The translations under genes were made by a program, and so were the position numbers. The notes beneath the pieces are model-generated. The model searched no databases. It was not told the origin of the DNA and was given only the letters and a program-made list of their open reading frames with translations. DNA of 64,000 nt from Halopenitus persicus (GTDB taxonomy: Archaea; Halobacteriota; Halobacteria; Halobacteriales; Haloferacaceae). Position 1 is the stretch's first letter, and each line of letters begins with the position of its first letter. This document shows, in pieces, positions 49,410-59,149 of the stretch. The stretch lies in NCBI RefSeq assembly GCF_900107205.1, contig NZ_FNPC01000001.1:403213-467212 (forward strand), in the 5' to 3' direction.

Positions 49410-51803
49410 TCAGTCCCGAGTCGTCGTCTCGGTGGAGGTCTCGGCGGTCGCCTCGGACGAATCCGGTTTCTCCGATGAATCCGGCTCCTCTGACGAATCC
49501 GGCTCCTCTGACGAATCCGGCTCCTCTGACGGTATCCGCGACCGGGCGCCCGATCCGAACAGCCGCGACCGGATGCCGCGATCGTGTTTCTTCTCGGCGA
49601 TCAGCACCGAACAGTCGACGTCGTAGAGGACGTCGAGCACGAGCGAACCACGCACGAGCCGTGAGAGCAGCCCCTTCTCGGTGGCGCCGATCACGAGCAT
49701 CGTCGCGTCGGCGGCGGCCTCGGCGATCCGCTCCTGCACGCCGCCCGATTCGACCCGCAGGGTCGCGTCCGCGAGGTCGTTGTCGGCCGCCCACTCCTCG
49801 AGGAAGCGCCGGCCCGCGGCGACGTCGTCGGCGACGTGCAACAGCGTGACCTCGCTATCGTACTCGGCGCGCAGCATCCGGGCGACGGCCGCCGACAGCT
49901 CGGAGTCGGGACCGCCGGCGGTCGGGACGAGGATCCGCGAGGGGTCGTACCCGCGGTCCTTGAACACGAGGATGTCGCTGGGCAGCGAGTGGGCGATCTC
50001 GTCGATCGCCGACTCGGCCCGACCCGGCGAGCCGTGGGCGTCCTCGCCCCAGCCCATCACGGTCAGGTCGGCGCCGAAGGTGCGGGCCGCGTCGAAGACC
50101 TCCTCGAAGGTGCGGTGAGAGAGGATCACGTGGGTCTCGACGTCCACGCCGAAGGTCTCGGCGTCCTCCTTGGCGCGGTCCAGCAGGTCGTAGGCGGCGT
50201 CGTGGGCGCCCCGGTCGCGGGCCGCCGTGAGGGAGGTCTGGTCAGGGACGTTGGCGACGTTGACCGCGACGACGGTCCCGTCGCGCTGTTTCGCGACCGC
50301 GGCCGCCAGGGAGATGAGGTGTCCCTCGGTCGCGGGGTTCGAGAGCGGAACCATCACGCGGTAGTCGGCGGCTTCGGGCTGGACGGAGGTAGCAGCCGAG
50401 ACGGCCGCGTCCGGCATCTCCTCGGCGCGGTCGAGCACCCACGTTCCGAGCACGCCGGAGCTCTCCACCCGGCTCCGGGCGTACCCGAAGTACCAGAGGG
50501 TCGCGAACGCGACCAGCCCGGCCGAGAGCGCGATGACCCGCGGCTCGATGTAGGCGATGAGCGCGAAGGAGGTGATCGCCCCGACGATCGGGACGACCGG
50601 ATACAGCGGCACCGTGAAGTCCGGGTCGTAGCCCTCGGGCTCCGCCTCCCGCATCACGATCAGCGCGAGGTTCAACAGCCCGTAGACGATGAGATGCAGG
50701 ACCGACCCCGCGGTCGCGAGCAGCTCGAGGTTCCCGGCCACGAGGAAGACGACGATGAGCGCGCCGGTCACCGCGATCGATTTATACGGCGTGCCGAACC
50801 GACCGTGGATCTCGTTGAGCTTCGGGGTGACGATCTTCTCGCGACCCATCGCGAAGTTGATCCGGGACGACGAGAGGATCGAGGCGTTCGCCGAGGAGGC
50901 CGTCGCCAGCAGGCCGCCGAACAGCAACGCGCCCCAGCCGAGGAGCCCGAGGCCGTATCCGAGGACCGAGTACCGGCCGAACAGCAGCTGTGCGGCCTCG
51001 ACGACCGCCGTGTCGTTGTTCGCCACCATCTCCGTGGGAACGGCAGCCAGCAGGACCACGAGGAACAGGGCGTAGATCGTCGTGACGATCACGACCGAGC
51101 CGATGACGGCGAGCGGGAGGTTCCGTCCCGGGTTCTTGATCTCCTCGGCGACGGAGGTGATCTGGACGAACCCGAGATAGGAGACGAAGACGACCGCCGT
51201 CACGGGCAACACCTCGGCGGCGGCGCCGGGCGGCGCGATCGGGCGCAGCGACGACAGCTCGGCGTTGAACAGGCCGACGACCGTGAACAGCCCGAGGATC
51301 GCAAGCAGAGTGAGGACGATGGCGTTCTGGAGGCCGCCGGTCTCCTTCGCGCCGACGTAGTTCACGCCGACGAACAGCACGGCCCCGACCAGGCCGATGG
51401 TCTGGGCCGCCGACAGCGACGCCGGGCCGAGCGTCAGCGCCGGCGCGCCGACGAGCGCGTTGACGTACTCGCCGAAGCCGTACATATAAAACGAGGACGC
51501 GAACGCGAGGCCGAGCCAGTTCGCCCAGCCGGATATCGACCCGAACAGGGGGCCGAGCGCGCGGTTGATGTAGAAGTAGGCGCCGCCGGATCGCGGCATC
51601 GCGGTCCCCAGCTCGGAGGCCGACAGCGCCGTGAACAGCGCGACGACGCCGCCGATCACGAACGTGGCCGCCGACAGCGGCCCGGCCCGCGCCACGGCGG
51701 TCCCGGGAAGGACGAAGATGCCCGCGCCGATCATCGTCCCGATCCCGATCGTCAGCGCCGCCAGCAGCCCGAGGTCCTTCGCGAGCTCCTCGTCGCCGCT
51801 CAC
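49410..51803 (-). CDS. APC-family amino-acid transporter fused to two universal stress domains
   Basis: 797 residues. The N-terminal 440 form a 12-helix APC (LeuT-fold) permease beginning [20 protein letters not shown], whose unwound helix 1 binds the substrate. Then come two UspA domains with [19 protein letters not shown] in the first and [19 protein letters not shown] in the second; this GATEKG...G(S) is the ATP-binding pattern. The protein ends with an EEPDSS repeat. Such fused permeases are cationic or neutral amino-acid carriers regulated by the nucleotide-binding part. The start is GTG 51803. A separate USP gene homologous to the C-terminal half lies 183 bp upstream in the same direction. 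Confidence 0.9.
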   Translation of the reverse strand: MSGDEELAKDLGLLAALTIGIGTMIGAGIFVLPGTAVARAGPLSAATFVIGGVVALFTALSASELGTAMPRSGGAYFYINRALGPLFGSISGWANWLGLAFASSFYMYGFGEYVNALVGAPALTLGPASLSAAQTIGLVGAVLFVGVNYVGAKETGGLQNAIVLTLLAILGLFTVVGLFNAELSSLRPIAPPGAAAEVLPVTAVVFVSYLGFVQITSVAEEIKNPGRNLPLAVIGSVVIVTTIYALFLVVLLAAVPTEMVANNDTAVVEAAQLLFGRYSVLGYGLGLLGWGALLFGGLLATASSANASILSSSRINFAMGREKIVTPKLNEIHGRFGTPYKSIAVTGALIVVFLVAGNLELLATAGSVLHLIVYGLLNLALIVMREAEPEGYDPDFTVPLYPVVPIVGAITSFALIAYIEPRVIALSAGLVAFATLWYFGYARSRVESSGVLGTWVLDRAEEMPDAAVSAATSVQPEAADYRVMVPLSNPATEGHLISLAAAVAKQRDGTVVAVNVANVPDQTSLTAARDRGAHDAAYDLLDRAKEDAETFGVDVETHVILSHRTFEEVFDAARTFGADLTVMGWGEDAHGSPGRAESAIDEIAHSLPSDILVFKDRGYDPSRILVPTAGGPDSELSAAVARMLRAEYDSEVTLLHVADDVAAGRRFLEEWAADNDLADATLRVESGGVQERIAEAAADATMLVIGATEKGLLSRLVRGSLVLDVLYDVDCSVLIAEKKHDRGIRSRLFGSGARSRIPSEEPDSSEEPDSSEEPDSSEKPDSSEATAETSTETTTRD
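49459..49530. repeat. Four tandem copies of an 18-bp unit at the transporter C-terminus
   Basis: GAATCCGGCTCCTCTGAC is repeated four times (the first diverged). It encodes EEPDSS hexapeptides in frame near the end of the APC-USP transporter. Confidence 0.92.
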
Positions 51804-51986
51804 GTCCGACGCCTCCCGAACTCGATCGGTCGTCCACGGCTCGTTTCCTCGAGCGGGCCGTGGAACTCGGCGAGATCCCGTCGATCACGATCGTGAACCG
51901 GGAATCGACGCACATACGGGAACATACTCCGTCGTTCGGCGTCGAGCCGCTTAGTTCGTTCCTTCTCGAGCAGCCGTCGTCGGAGG

Positions 51987-52883
51987 TCACCGCCACCCGA
52001 GGAGCCGATCGAGGATCCCGGTCGTTCGCGACCGTTCGGCGAGCAGGACCGAGCAGTCGACCTCGTCGACGACGTCGGCCGCCACGCTTCCGCGGACCAG
52101 CCGGGGGAGGAGTCCCCGCTCCGTCGCTCCGATGGCCAGCAGCGTCGCGTCGTCGGCGGCTCGGCTGATGGCCGCGGCCACGTCGCCGGTGTCGACCCGC
52201 CGGGCGGCGTCCTCGAAGCCGTGCTCGAGGGCCCACTCCTCGAGGAACGCCTCGCCGGCGGCCCGCTCCCCGTCCTCCGCCACGTGTAACAGCGTGATCT
52301 CGCCGCCGTACCGTGCGTTGAGGATCCGCGCGATCTCGGCGGCGAGATCGGAGTCGGGACCGCCGGCGGTGGGAAGCAGCACCCGCGAGGGGTCGAACCC
52401 CCGATCCCGGTAGACGAGGACGTCACAGGGGACGTCGCCGACCACCTCGTCGACGGTGCTCTCGATCCGGCCGGGGTCGCCGTGGGAGTCGGGTCCCCAT
52501 CCCATCACGACGAGGTCGGCGTCGTGGGTCCGAGCGGCGTCGAAGATCTCCTCGAAGCCGCGGTGGGAGACGATGGTGTGCGTCTCCACGGGCACGCCGA
52601 GGGTCTCGGCATCGCGGCGGGCCGCGTCGAGGATCCCGTGGTAGTTCTCCTCGTGGTCCTCGAGGTGGTCGACGGCGTACTCCAGGGACGTCTGGTCGGG
52701 AACCGTGACGATGTGGACCGCGTCGATCACGCCGCCGTACCGTTTCGCCACCGCGCTCGCGAGCGTGACGAGCGCAGTCTCGTGTTGCGGGTTGGCCAGC
52801 GGCACCAGCACGCGGAACCGGCCGCCGTCGGTCGCCGCCGACCGTCGCGAATCGCCGTCGTGGTCGGTTCGACGATGGGTCAC
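51987..52883 (-). CDS. Two-domain universal stress protein, paralogue of the transporter tail
   Basis: 298 residues with two UspA domains. The segments [40 protein letters not shown] and LLAIGATERGLLPRLVRGS align almost residue for residue with the C-terminal half of the APC transporter encoded downstream. It begins at a GTG (52883), as no ATG is nearby. The two genes run in the same direction and may be co-transcribed. It may act as a free regulatory subunit of the fused permease, or as its evolutionary donor; the sequence does not tell which. Confidence 0.87.
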   Translation of the reverse strand: MTHRRTDHDGDSRRSAATDGGRFRVLVPLANPQHETALVTLASAVAKRYGGVIDAVHIVTVPDQTSLEYAVDHLEDHEENYHGILDAARRDAETLGVPVETHTIVSHRGFEEIFDAARTHDADLVVMGWGPDSHGDPGRIESTVDEVVGDVPCDVLVYRDRGFDPSRVLLPTAGGPDSDLAAEIARILNARYGGEITLLHVAEDGERAAGEAFLEEWALEHGFEDAARRVDTGDVAAAISRAADDATLLAIGATERGLLPRLVRGSVAADVVDEVDCSVLLAERSRTTGILDRLLGWR

Positions 52884-53025
52884 GGTCCGGATCCGACATC
52901 GCCCGTCCCGCTCAAAAGCGGTCCCGTTCCGCGGAGACGTTCGATCACGAGATCACTTAATCGGGGTTTTCGAGCATGAAATAAAACGTTTGTACACTAC
53001 CACATCCGGTTCACGACCGGCCGCG

Positions 53026-53217
53026 CTATTCGTCCTCGTCCTCGTCGTCCTTCATCTCCGCGAGCCGCCCGACGAGGTCGTCGGTCGAGGCGTCGCTCTC
53101 GAAGGACATCGACCCGTCGTGGTCGTTCTCGTGGACGTTCACCGCCTCGGAGTCGTCGTCCTCGTCGTCCCGGTTCGCGTTCTCCTGTTCGGATTCATCG
53201 TAGCTGCCGAAGCCCAT
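53026..53217 (-). CDS. Small acidic haloarchaeal protein (DUF5786-like), 63 residues
   Basis: 63 residues, about a third of them Asp or Glu, with the conserved opening MGFGSYDESEQE and the central segment FESDASTDDLVGRLAEMKDD. The DLVGRL part looks helical; the rest is probably disordered. I recognise the N-terminal pattern as that of a haloarchaea-specific small family (DUF5786 as I recall it). The function is unknown. It is divergent from the MiaB-type gene. Confidence 0.75.
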   Translation of the reverse strand: MGFGSYDESEQENANRDDEDDDSEAVNVHENDHDGSMSFESDASTDDLVGRLAEMKDDEDEDE

Positions 53218-53378
53218 ACGCCTCCTTTCGGCGGCGGGGTGAAAACCCATCCGCCACGTGACGGCATCGGGAGTCGGTACCACGGCATCGAGTCCGTCAC
53301 AGCCCACGGACGACGGGCATCCCGCGTCCCGCCGATCCGTCGTCCTTTTGCCCGCCGGGGCGTTAGCGGGACCAACCG

Positions 53379-54629
53379 ATGGCGACGTATCACATCGAGA
53401 CGTACGGCTGCACGTCGAACCGGGGTGAGAGCCGCGAGATCGAGCGGGCGCTGCGCGACGGCGGCCACCGCCCCGCCGACGGGCCCGACGAGGCCGACGT
53501 CGCCATCCTCAACACCTGCACCGTCGTCGAGAAGACCGAGCGGAACATGCTCCGTCGCGCCGAGGAGCTCGCCGAGGAGACCGCCGACCTGATCGTCACG
53601 GGCTGCATGGCGCTCGCGCAGGGCGAGCAGTTCCGCGAGGCCGGCATCGACGCCGAGGTGCTCCACTGGGACGACGTCCCGACCCGCGTGCGCAACGGCG
53701 AGTGTCCGACCCCGGCGTCCGACACGGAGCCGATCCTCGACGGCGTCGTCGGGATACTCCCGATCGCGCGGGGCTGTATGAGCAACTGCTCGTACTGCAT
53801 CACCAAGTTCGCGACCGGCCGCGTCGACTCGCCGCCGGTCGAGGAGAACGTCGAGAAGGCCCGCGCGCTCGTCCACGCCGGCGCGAAGGAGATCCGGGTG
53901 ACCGGACAGGACACCGGCGTCTACGGCTGGGACGACGGCGAGCGGAAGCTCCCGGAGCTGCTCGACCGGATCTGTGCCATCGACGGGGAGTTCCGCGTCC
54001 GGCTGGGGATGGCGAACCCCGGCGGCATTCACGGGATCCACGAGGAGCTGGCCGACGTCTTCGCGCGCAACGAGAAGCTCTACGACTTCATCCACGCGCC
54101 GGTCCAGTCGGGCAGCGACGAGGTGCTCGAGTCGATGCGCCGTCAGCACCGCGTCGACAAGTTCCGCGAGATCGTGGAGACGTTCGACGACCGGCTGGAC
54201 CACTGGACGCTCTCGACGGACTTCATCGTCGGGTTCCCCACGGAGACGAGCGACGACCACGAGCGGTCGATGGACCTCCTCCGGGAGGTCCGCCCCGAGA
54301 AGATCAACGTCACCCGCTTCTCGAAGCGCCCCGGCACCGACGCCGCCGAGATGAAGGGCCTCGGCGGGACGGTAAAAAAGGAGCGCTCGAAGGCGATGTC
54401 CGAGCTGAAGATGGACGTCGTCGGCGAGGCCTACGCGGAGCTGGTCGGGACCACCCGCGAGGTGCTCGTCGTCGAGGAGGGGACCGGCGACTCGGTGAAG
54501 TGTCGCGACTCGGCGTACCGACAGGTGATCGTCCAGAACGCCACCGACCACGGGCTCGAACCGGGCGACGTCGCGACCGTCGAGGTCACCGGCCACAACA
54601 CCGTCTACGCGTTCGGCGAGCCGGTGTAG
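53379..54629 (+). CDS. Radical-SAM tRNA methylthiotransferase (CDKAL1/archaeal MiaB type)
   Basis: A 416-residue enzyme that adds a methylthio group to N6-threonylcarbamoyladenosine at tRNA position 37. The N-terminal UPF0004 domain has its three cysteines in YGCTSNR, NTCTVVE and VTGCMA (auxiliary 4Fe-4S cluster). The radical-SAM motif is CMSNCSYC (C-x3-C-x2-C), and TDFIVGFPTET lies in the barrel. A C-terminal TRAM domain ends in TGHNTVYAFGEPV. Archaeal enzymes with this order are of the e-MtaB/CDKAL1 class rather than bacterial MiaB. It starts at ATG 53379. Confidence 0.94.
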   Translation: MATYHIETYGCTSNRGESREIERALRDGGHRPADGPDEADVAILNTCTVVEKTERNMLRRAEELAEETADLIVTGCMALAQGEQFREAGIDAEVLHWDDVPTRVRNGECPTPASDTEPILDGVVGILPIARGCMSNCSYCITKFATGRVDSPPVEENVEKARALVHAGAKEIRVTGQDTGVYGWDDGERKLPELLDRICAIDGEFRVRLGMANPGGIHGIHEELADVFARNEKLYDFIHAPVQSGSDEVLESMRRQHRVDKFREIVETFDDRLDHWTLSTDFIVGFPTETSDDHERSMDLLREVRPEKINVTRFSKRPGTDAAEMKGLGGTVKKERSKAMSELKMDVVGEAYAELVGTTREVLVVEEGTGDSVKCRDSAYRQVIVQNATDHGLEPGDVATVEVTGHNTVYAFGEPV

Positions 54630-54658
54630 CCCCGCCGCGGATCACCGGTCGAGGTCCG

Positions 54659-55951
54659 CTACCGCGGCGTCTCCGTCCCCCACTTCTCGATGGCCGTCGC
54701 GAGCGCCGGCTCCCGCTCGGCCGCGGCTTCGATGTCCTCGCCGGCGGCCGCCGCGTCGACGGCGGCCCGAAGGGCCTTCGCGCCGGCGTGGGTCCCGTCC
54801 GGATGGCCGTGGATCCCGCCGCCGGCCTGGATGCACAGCTGCGTGCCGAGCCGGTCGACGAGCTCGGGCACCAGTCCCGGGTGGAGCCCGCCCGAGGCCG
54901 TCGGCAGCACGTCCGCGAGGCCGTACAGGTCCGACCGGAGCCACTCGTTGATGCCGGCGGTGTCCTCGTTGGCCAGCTTGCCCAGGTCCGCGGTGCCCGT
55001 GTGGATCTGGTCGACGCCGCACAGCCGGGCGATCTGGGCGATGACGCGCATCGAGACGCCGTGGTCCGGCAGGCGGTCGAAGCCGGCGTGCATCGCCCGA
55101 TGGGCGTGGATCGCGAGCCCGTGGCGGTCACAGCGCTCGCGGACCTGCTGGACCGCGGCCCACCCGCAGGTGACGACGTCGACCATCACGTACTCGCCGC
55201 CCGCCTCGGCGACCGCGTCGACGCGGTCGAGCATCTCCCCGCCGGGCGCGGTGACGTTGACCAGGTAGGACTTGCGCTCGCCGGTCTCCTCCTCGGCGCG
55301 GTCGCGCGCGTCGAGGCTCTCGGTGAGCCGGTCGTGGAACGGGTTGAACGCCTGGTCGGTGAGGTTCTCGTCGTCCTTCAGCAGGTCGATCCCCCCGGTC
55401 CAGGCCTGGTACCCGACCTCGACGTGCTGGTCGGTCGAGAGGCCGACCTTCGGCTTCGGGACCGTCGCGGTGATCGGCCGGTCCCCGGCGTCGAAGACCC
55501 GGTCGCGCACGGCGGAGCCGTACGCCGGCCCGGGGAACGACGTCGCCAGCGGCTCGGGCCACTCGCAGTCGCGCAGGCGGATCCGGTCGACCGCCTTCAT
55601 CCCGAGGATGTTGCCGGCGATGCACGACAGCACCTGCGGCATGCTCCCCGGCTCGAACAGCGCCATCGGGTAGGCGACGCCGACGTCGTACCCCTCCCGC
55701 CGGTCCGTGCCCGGCGTGTCGCCGCCGACGCTCGTCGGCTCGACGTCGAAGGCGGTCGCCGAGAGGTCGGTCACCGACCCCTCGACCTGCAGCGCCGCCC
55801 ACGTCCCGTTGGAGGACTCGGAGGCGACCCGCGACGCGGCCGCCTCGGCGTCCATGTCCGCCGCCGGCTCGACGTAAAACCGGCAGACGAGGTCGTCGGC
55901 CGTCGGCTCGTAGGACCGGTCCAGGAAGTCCTCGTAGGTGATTCCGACCAT
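54659..55951 (-). CDS. rbcL: Form III ribulose-1,5-bisphosphate carboxylase/oxygenase, large subunit
   Basis: A 430-residue archaeal form III RuBisCO converting RuBP plus CO2 to two 3-phosphoglycerates. Catalytic residues are all present: Lys166 and Lys168 in TVPKPKVG, the carbamylated Lys192 with Asp194 and Glu195 in GGIDLLKDDEN, the catalytic His in IHAHRAMH and the loop 6 Lys in GTADLGKLANED. The phosphate-binding SGGLHPG follows. No small-subunit gene is present, as expected for form III. It is monocistronic. With the R15P isomerase and PfkB kinase near the left end it would complete a nucleoside-ribose pathway. Confidence 0.96.
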   Translation of the reverse strand: MVGITYEDFLDRSYEPTADDLVCRFYVEPAADMDAEAAASRVASESSNGTWAALQVEGSVTDLSATAFDVEPTSVGGDTPGTDRREGYDVGVAYPMALFEPGSMPQVLSCIAGNILGMKAVDRIRLRDCEWPEPLATSFPGPAYGSAVRDRVFDAGDRPITATVPKPKVGLSTDQHVEVGYQAWTGGIDLLKDDENLTDQAFNPFHDRLTESLDARDRAEEETGERKSYLVNVTAPGGEMLDRVDAVAEAGGEYVMVDVVTCGWAAVQQVRERCDRHGLAIHAHRAMHAGFDRLPDHGVSMRVIAQIARLCGVDQIHTGTADLGKLANEDTAGINEWLRSDLYGLADVLPTASGGLHPGLVPELVDRLGTQLCIQAGGGIHGHPDGTHAGAKALRAAVDAAAAGEDIEAAAEREPALATAIEKWGTETPR

Positions 55952-56099
55952 GTCCCGTGATTCGTCCGGCGGCCGTATAAAGGCTCAGGGCGGCGAGGCC
56001 GTGTCGACGGGTGGAGTCGCGTCCGTGGACGTGATCGCCCACGGAGACCGGGCTCCTCGACGGGAAAATCGTCCGCGAAAAATCGTTCGGGTCGGGTGG

Positions 56100-56576
56100 T
56101 TACTCGGCGTCCTCGTAGACCCACGTCGTGCCGGAGCGGGTCCAGTCGACGAGCTCGTCCTCCTCGAAGAAGAGGTCGATCTCGCGTTCGTTGGCGCCCT
56201 CGTCCTCGTGGTCGGAGGCGTGGATGACGTTGTGGCCCAGATCGAGCCCGAAGTCGCCGCGGATCGTGCCCGGGTCGGACTCGGCGGGGTCGGTCTCGCC
56301 GACCATCGCGCGGACCTGGCGGGTCGCGTCGGCGCCCTCCCAGACCATCGCGAAGACCGGGTCGGACGTGATGAACTCGACGAGCCCGTCGAAGAACGGC
56401 TTGTCGGCGTGTTCGCCGTAGTGTTCGTGGGCGAGCTCCTCGTCGATCTGCATGAACTTCGCGCCGACGAGCTGGAGCCCGCGGTCCTCGAACCGGGAGA
56501 CGACCTCGCCGATCAGGCCGCGGTTGACGCCGTCGGGTTTGACCATCACGAAGGTGCGCTCGTCGTGGTGGCTCAT
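56100..56576 (-). CDS. ndk: Nucleoside diphosphate kinase
   Basis: A 158-residue NDK that balances NTP pools. The start [18 protein letters not shown] carries the phosphate-binding Lys, and the catalytic His is in [15 protein letters not shown]; the insertion [12 protein letters not shown] is normal. The ATG overlaps the rpl24e stop (ATGA), so it is the last gene of the rpl7ae-rps28e-rpl24e-ndk operon. The length and residues are typical, with no unusual features. Confidence 0.96.
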   Translation of the reverse strand: MSHHDERTFVMVKPDGVNRGLIGEVVSRFEDRGLQLVGAKFMQIDEELAHEHYGEHADKPFFDGLVEFITSDPVFAMVWEGADATRQVRAMVGETDPAESDPGTIRGDFGLDLGHNVIHASDHEDEGANEREIDLFFEEDELVDWTRSGTTWVYEDAE

Positions 56577-56773
56577 TCGTCCTCGCCCTTGGCGGCCTGC
56601 CCGGCCTCGGTCCACTCGAGGTCGCGGGCTTCACGGCCCATGAAGTAGTTCTTCTCCGCCTTCGAGTCGACGAAGTGGAGGATCGTTCCGTCCGTCTTCA
56701 CGAACATCGTGCCCGTGCCGGGCTCGATCTCCTCGCCGGTGTAATCACAGGTGCGTGTCTCGACCATCGTCAT
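56573..56773 (-). CDS. rpl24e: Large ribosomal subunit protein eL24
   Basis: 66 residues. The zinc-binding N-terminus begins with [15 protein letters not shown]; only one of the usual Cys positions is visible, and the rest of the zinc site is degenerate, as in other haloarchaeal L24e. Then comes the conserved [27 protein letters not shown]. Translation overlaps rps28e upstream and ndk downstream by ATGA. A second Met two codons in (56767) is an alternative start. Confidence 0.95.
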   Translation of the reverse strand: MTMVETRTCDYTGEEIEPGTGTMFVKTDGTILHFVDSKAEKNYFMGREARDLEWTEAGQAAKGEDE

Positions 56774-56994
56774 TGCCCTCCGATCGAGTCGGCGTCACGC
56801 TGGGTCTCCCGCAGCTGGAGCACGTCGCCCACGCGGACGGGGCCCAGGACGTTTCGCGTGATGATGCGGCCCTGATTCGACCCTTCCTGGATGCGGCATT
56901 TGACCTGCATGGCCTCGCCGTGCATCCCGGTTTTGCCGACGACTTCGATGACCTCCGCGGCCGTCGAGTCGCCGGTTCCCTCTTCTGCGCTCAT
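56770..56994 (-). CDS. rps28e: Small ribosomal subunit protein eS28
   Basis: A 74-residue OB-fold ribosomal protein. [20 protein letters not shown] and [20 protein letters not shown] are the family signatures, and the terminal RETQRDAD is standard. It begins six bases after the rpl7ae stop, so it shares its transcript. No anomalies. Confidence 0.96.
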   Translation of the reverse strand: MSAEEGTGDSTAAEVIEVVGKTGMHGEAMQVKCRIQEGSNQGRIITRNVLGPVRVGDVLQLRETQRDADSIGGQ

Positions 56995-57000
56995 AACCGC

Positions 57001-57363
57001 TTATCGGAGTTCCTCGACCTTTCCGGCGATGTCCTCGACGTCGTCGGACGCCTCGCCGGCGTCGACGATCGCGGCCGCCGCGGAGCCGACCTCGAGGCCG
57101 GCCGCGTGACCGACGTCGTCCTGGGTCTCGACGAAGACGACCGGAATTCCCTTCTCCTCGGCGAGCTCGGGAAGGTGCATCACGATCTCCTCCGGCGAGA
57201 CGTCCTCGGCGACGAAGGCGAGCTTCGCGTTGCCGCGTTCGACGGACTTGGTCGTTTCGTTCGTGCCTTTCTTTACCGTACCGGTGTCTCGGGCGACCTC
57301 GAGCGCGTCGAGCGCGCGGTCCGCGAGGTCGGCTGGGGTGTCGTAGTCTACGTAAACTGCCAT
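57001..57363 (-). CDS. rpl7ae: Ribosomal protein eL8 / L7Ae, kink-turn binding
   Basis: A 120-residue L7Ae. It binds kink-turns in 23S rRNA, in box C/D and H/ACA guide RNAs and in RNase P. The RNA-contacting motif is [14 protein letters not shown] near residues 31-44, and the core strands [19 protein letters not shown] match the family. It heads the rps28e-rpl24e-ndk operon. The leader before the ATG is long, about 100 bases from the likely TATA box (CCTTTTATG, minus strand, near 57478-57486), and contains a UGAUGA motif. Confidence 0.95.
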   Translation of the reverse strand: MAVYVDYDTPADLADRALDALEVARDTGTVKKGTNETTKSVERGNAKLAFVAEDVSPEEIVMHLPELAEEKGIPVVFVETQDDVGHAAGLEVGSAAAAIVDAGEASDDVEDIAGKVEELR

Positions 57364-57488
57364 AGTTGGTCACCGTTCCCCCTCGTGGGCTCGCGTGGCC
57401 GCGCCGGCGGTCGGTCCCTATCGGCGCGCCACATCATCAACCCCGAAGAGGCTGTGCCCCGTGATACTGCGGGATGGCATAAAAGGGC
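57364..57488 (-). promoter_or_regulatory. rpl7ae promoter and long 5' leader with a UGAUGA box
   Basis: Read on the minus strand, a CCTTTTATG box (57478-57486) is followed by a leader of roughly 90 bases. It contains GGGTTGATGATGTGGCG and then GCGCGCC-GA. The UGAUGA and GA elements can be drawn as part of a kink-turn, the L7Ae ligand, and so fit autoregulation. Secondary structure was not computed. Confidence 0.4.
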
Positions 57489-57593
57489 TTTCAAACCGCC
57501 CGGAGCGTGCGAGGCGGCTGCATGGCACGACCCCGATCGACTGTGAGCGGGGAGTGATTGGCCGCGGTCGAGGCACCTCGATCCGACCGCCGG

Positions 57594-58400
57594 CTAGAGC
57601 CCGAGGTACAGCTCCATCAGCTCGTCCTCCTCGGAGAGGTCCTCCGGCGGGCCGTGGAACTGCACCTCGCCCTCCGCGAGGATGTAGACGTAGTCGGCGA
57701 GCCGAAGCGCGGCCCGGACGTTCTGTTCGATCAGGATCACCTGCGCGCCCCGGTCGACCAGCCGCTCGATGAGTCCGAACGCGTCGTCGACCAGCCGGGG
57801 CGCCAGGCCGGCCGACGGCTCGTCGAGCAGGAAGGTGTCGGCCCCGGTCATCATCGCCCGGCCGAGGCTGACCATCATCTGCTGGCCGCCCGAGAGCTCG
57901 CGCGCCTTCTGGTCGAGTTTGTCCTCCAGGGCCGGGAACACCTCGAGCACCTCGGCCTTCCGCTCGGCGATCGCGTCCGCGTCGTCCACGGTGAACGCGC
58001 CGACGTTGAGGTTCTCCTCGACGGAGAGGCTGGCGAAGATGCCGCCGCCCTGCGGCAGCGTCGCGATGCCGTGGGTGACGATGTCCTCCGGCTTCTCGTC
58101 GGTGAGGTCGACGTCACCGTAGGTGATCGTGCCGTCCCAGACGGGGACGATCCCGTTCATCGTCTTCAGGAACGTCGACTTGCCCGACCCGTTCGGCCCG
58201 AAGATGCACGTCACGCCGTCGCGGCTCTCGAAGGTGATCCCGTGGAGCACCTGGTGCTGGTCGTAGCCGGCTTCGACGTCGGTCGCCGAGAGCGTCGGAA
58301 CGTCGCCGGTCCGTTGGGCGCCGTCGAAATCGGCGCCGGCCGCATCATCCGAATCGGCCGCATCATCGGCGCCGGATCCGCCGCCGGTGACGTCGCTCAT
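57594..58400 (-). CDS. livF: Branched-chain amino-acid ABC transporter ATPase LivF
   Basis: A 268-residue ABC ATPase. Walker A FGPNGSGKST, signature LSGGQQMMVSLGRAM, Walker B FLLDEPSAGLAP (the LivF form) and the switch His-equivalent region LIEQNVRAAL, where Gln-Asn replaces the usual His as in LivF proteins, are all seen. A 35-residue acidic extension precedes the domain. The start overlaps the livG stop (ATGA). It is the last gene of the LivKHMGF operon. The true substrate may be another amide or amino acid, as for many HAAT systems. Confidence 0.93.
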   Translation of the reverse strand: MSDVTGGGSGADDAADSDDAAGADFDGAQRTGDVPTLSATDVEAGYDQHQVLHGITFESRDGVTCIFGPNGSGKSTFLKTMNGIVPVWDGTITYGDVDLTDEKPEDIVTHGIATLPQGGGIFASLSVEENLNVGAFTVDDADAIAERKAEVLEVFPALEDKLDQKARELSGGQQMMVSLGRAMMTGADTFLLDEPSAGLAPRLVDDAFGLIERLVDRGAQVILIEQNVRAALRLADYVYILAEGEVQFHGPPEDLSEEDELMELYLGL

Positions 58401-59149
58401 ACCGGCACCTCGTCGTCCTCCGCGGTCGTTCCGCCGAGGTAGGCCTTCCGGACGTCCTCGTTCTGGGAGACCTCCTCGAAGTCGCCCTGTGCGATGTGGC
58501 GCCCGGAGTCGAAGACGGACACCGTGTCGGCGAGCGTCTTCATCACGTGCATATCGTGTTCGATGACGACGAAGGTCGTCCCCTCGTCGTTGAGCTCGTG
58601 GATGTGGTCCATGATCCGCTCCTCGAGGGCCGGGTTGACGCCCGCCGCGGGCTCGTCGAGCATCACGAGCTCGGGATCGAGCATCAGCACGCGGCCGAGC
58701 TCGAGCAGCTTCTGCTGGCCGCCGGACATCCCGCGGGCCTCGTTGTCCGCGATGTGGTCGATCTCGAGGAACTCGAGGATCTCCCCGACGCGTTCGCGTT
58801 TCTCCTCGCGGGAGCGACCGTCGTCGGTCTGGACCGCGAGCATGTTCTGCCGGACGGTCATGTTCTTGAACGGGGAGACGATCTGGAAGGTCCGCCCGAG
58901 CCCGCGCCGCGCGAGCCGGTGGGGCTCCCAGCCGGTCACCTCCTCGCCGTTGAAGTGAACCGACCCTCCGTCGGGCTCGTAGAAGCCGGTGACGGTGTTG
59001 AAGAAGGTCGTCTTCCCGGAGCCGTTCGGCCCGATGATCCCGCGGATCTCGCCGCGCTCGACCGCCAACGAGATCTCGTCGTTGGCGGTCAACGCGCCGA
59101 AGCGCTTCGTCAGGTCCGTCGTCTTGAGGATGGTGTCGCCGTCGCTCAT
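58397..59149 (-). CDS. livG: Branched-chain amino-acid ABC transporter ATPase LivG
   Basis: A 250-residue ABC ATPase. Walker A IGPNGSGKTT, the Q-loop FQIVSPFKNMTVRQN, signature MSGGQQKLLELGR, Walker B VMLDEPAAGVNPA (LivG form) and switch His in VIEHDMHVM are present. The start overlaps the livM stop and its own stop overlaps the livF start, both as ATGA. This is the usual second ATPase of the HAAT family. Confidence 0.93.
   Translation of the reverse strand: MSDGDTILKTTDLTKRFGALTANDEISLAVERGEIRGIIGPNGSGKTTFFNTVTGFYEPDGGSVHFNGEEVTGWEPHRLARRGLGRTFQIVSPFKNMTVRQNMLAVQTDDGRSREEKRERVGEILEFLEIDHIADNEARGMSGGQQKLLELGRVLMLDPELVMLDEPAAGVNPALEERIMDHIHELNDEGTTFVVIEHDMHVMKTLADTVSVFDSGRHIAQGDFEEVSQNEDVRKAYLGGTTAEDDEVPV

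Noticed and set aside
53379-54629. Call as bacterial MiaB (ms2i6A)
   Set aside because: Archaea lack i6A. Domain order and length match the CDKAL1/e-MtaB class acting on t6A.
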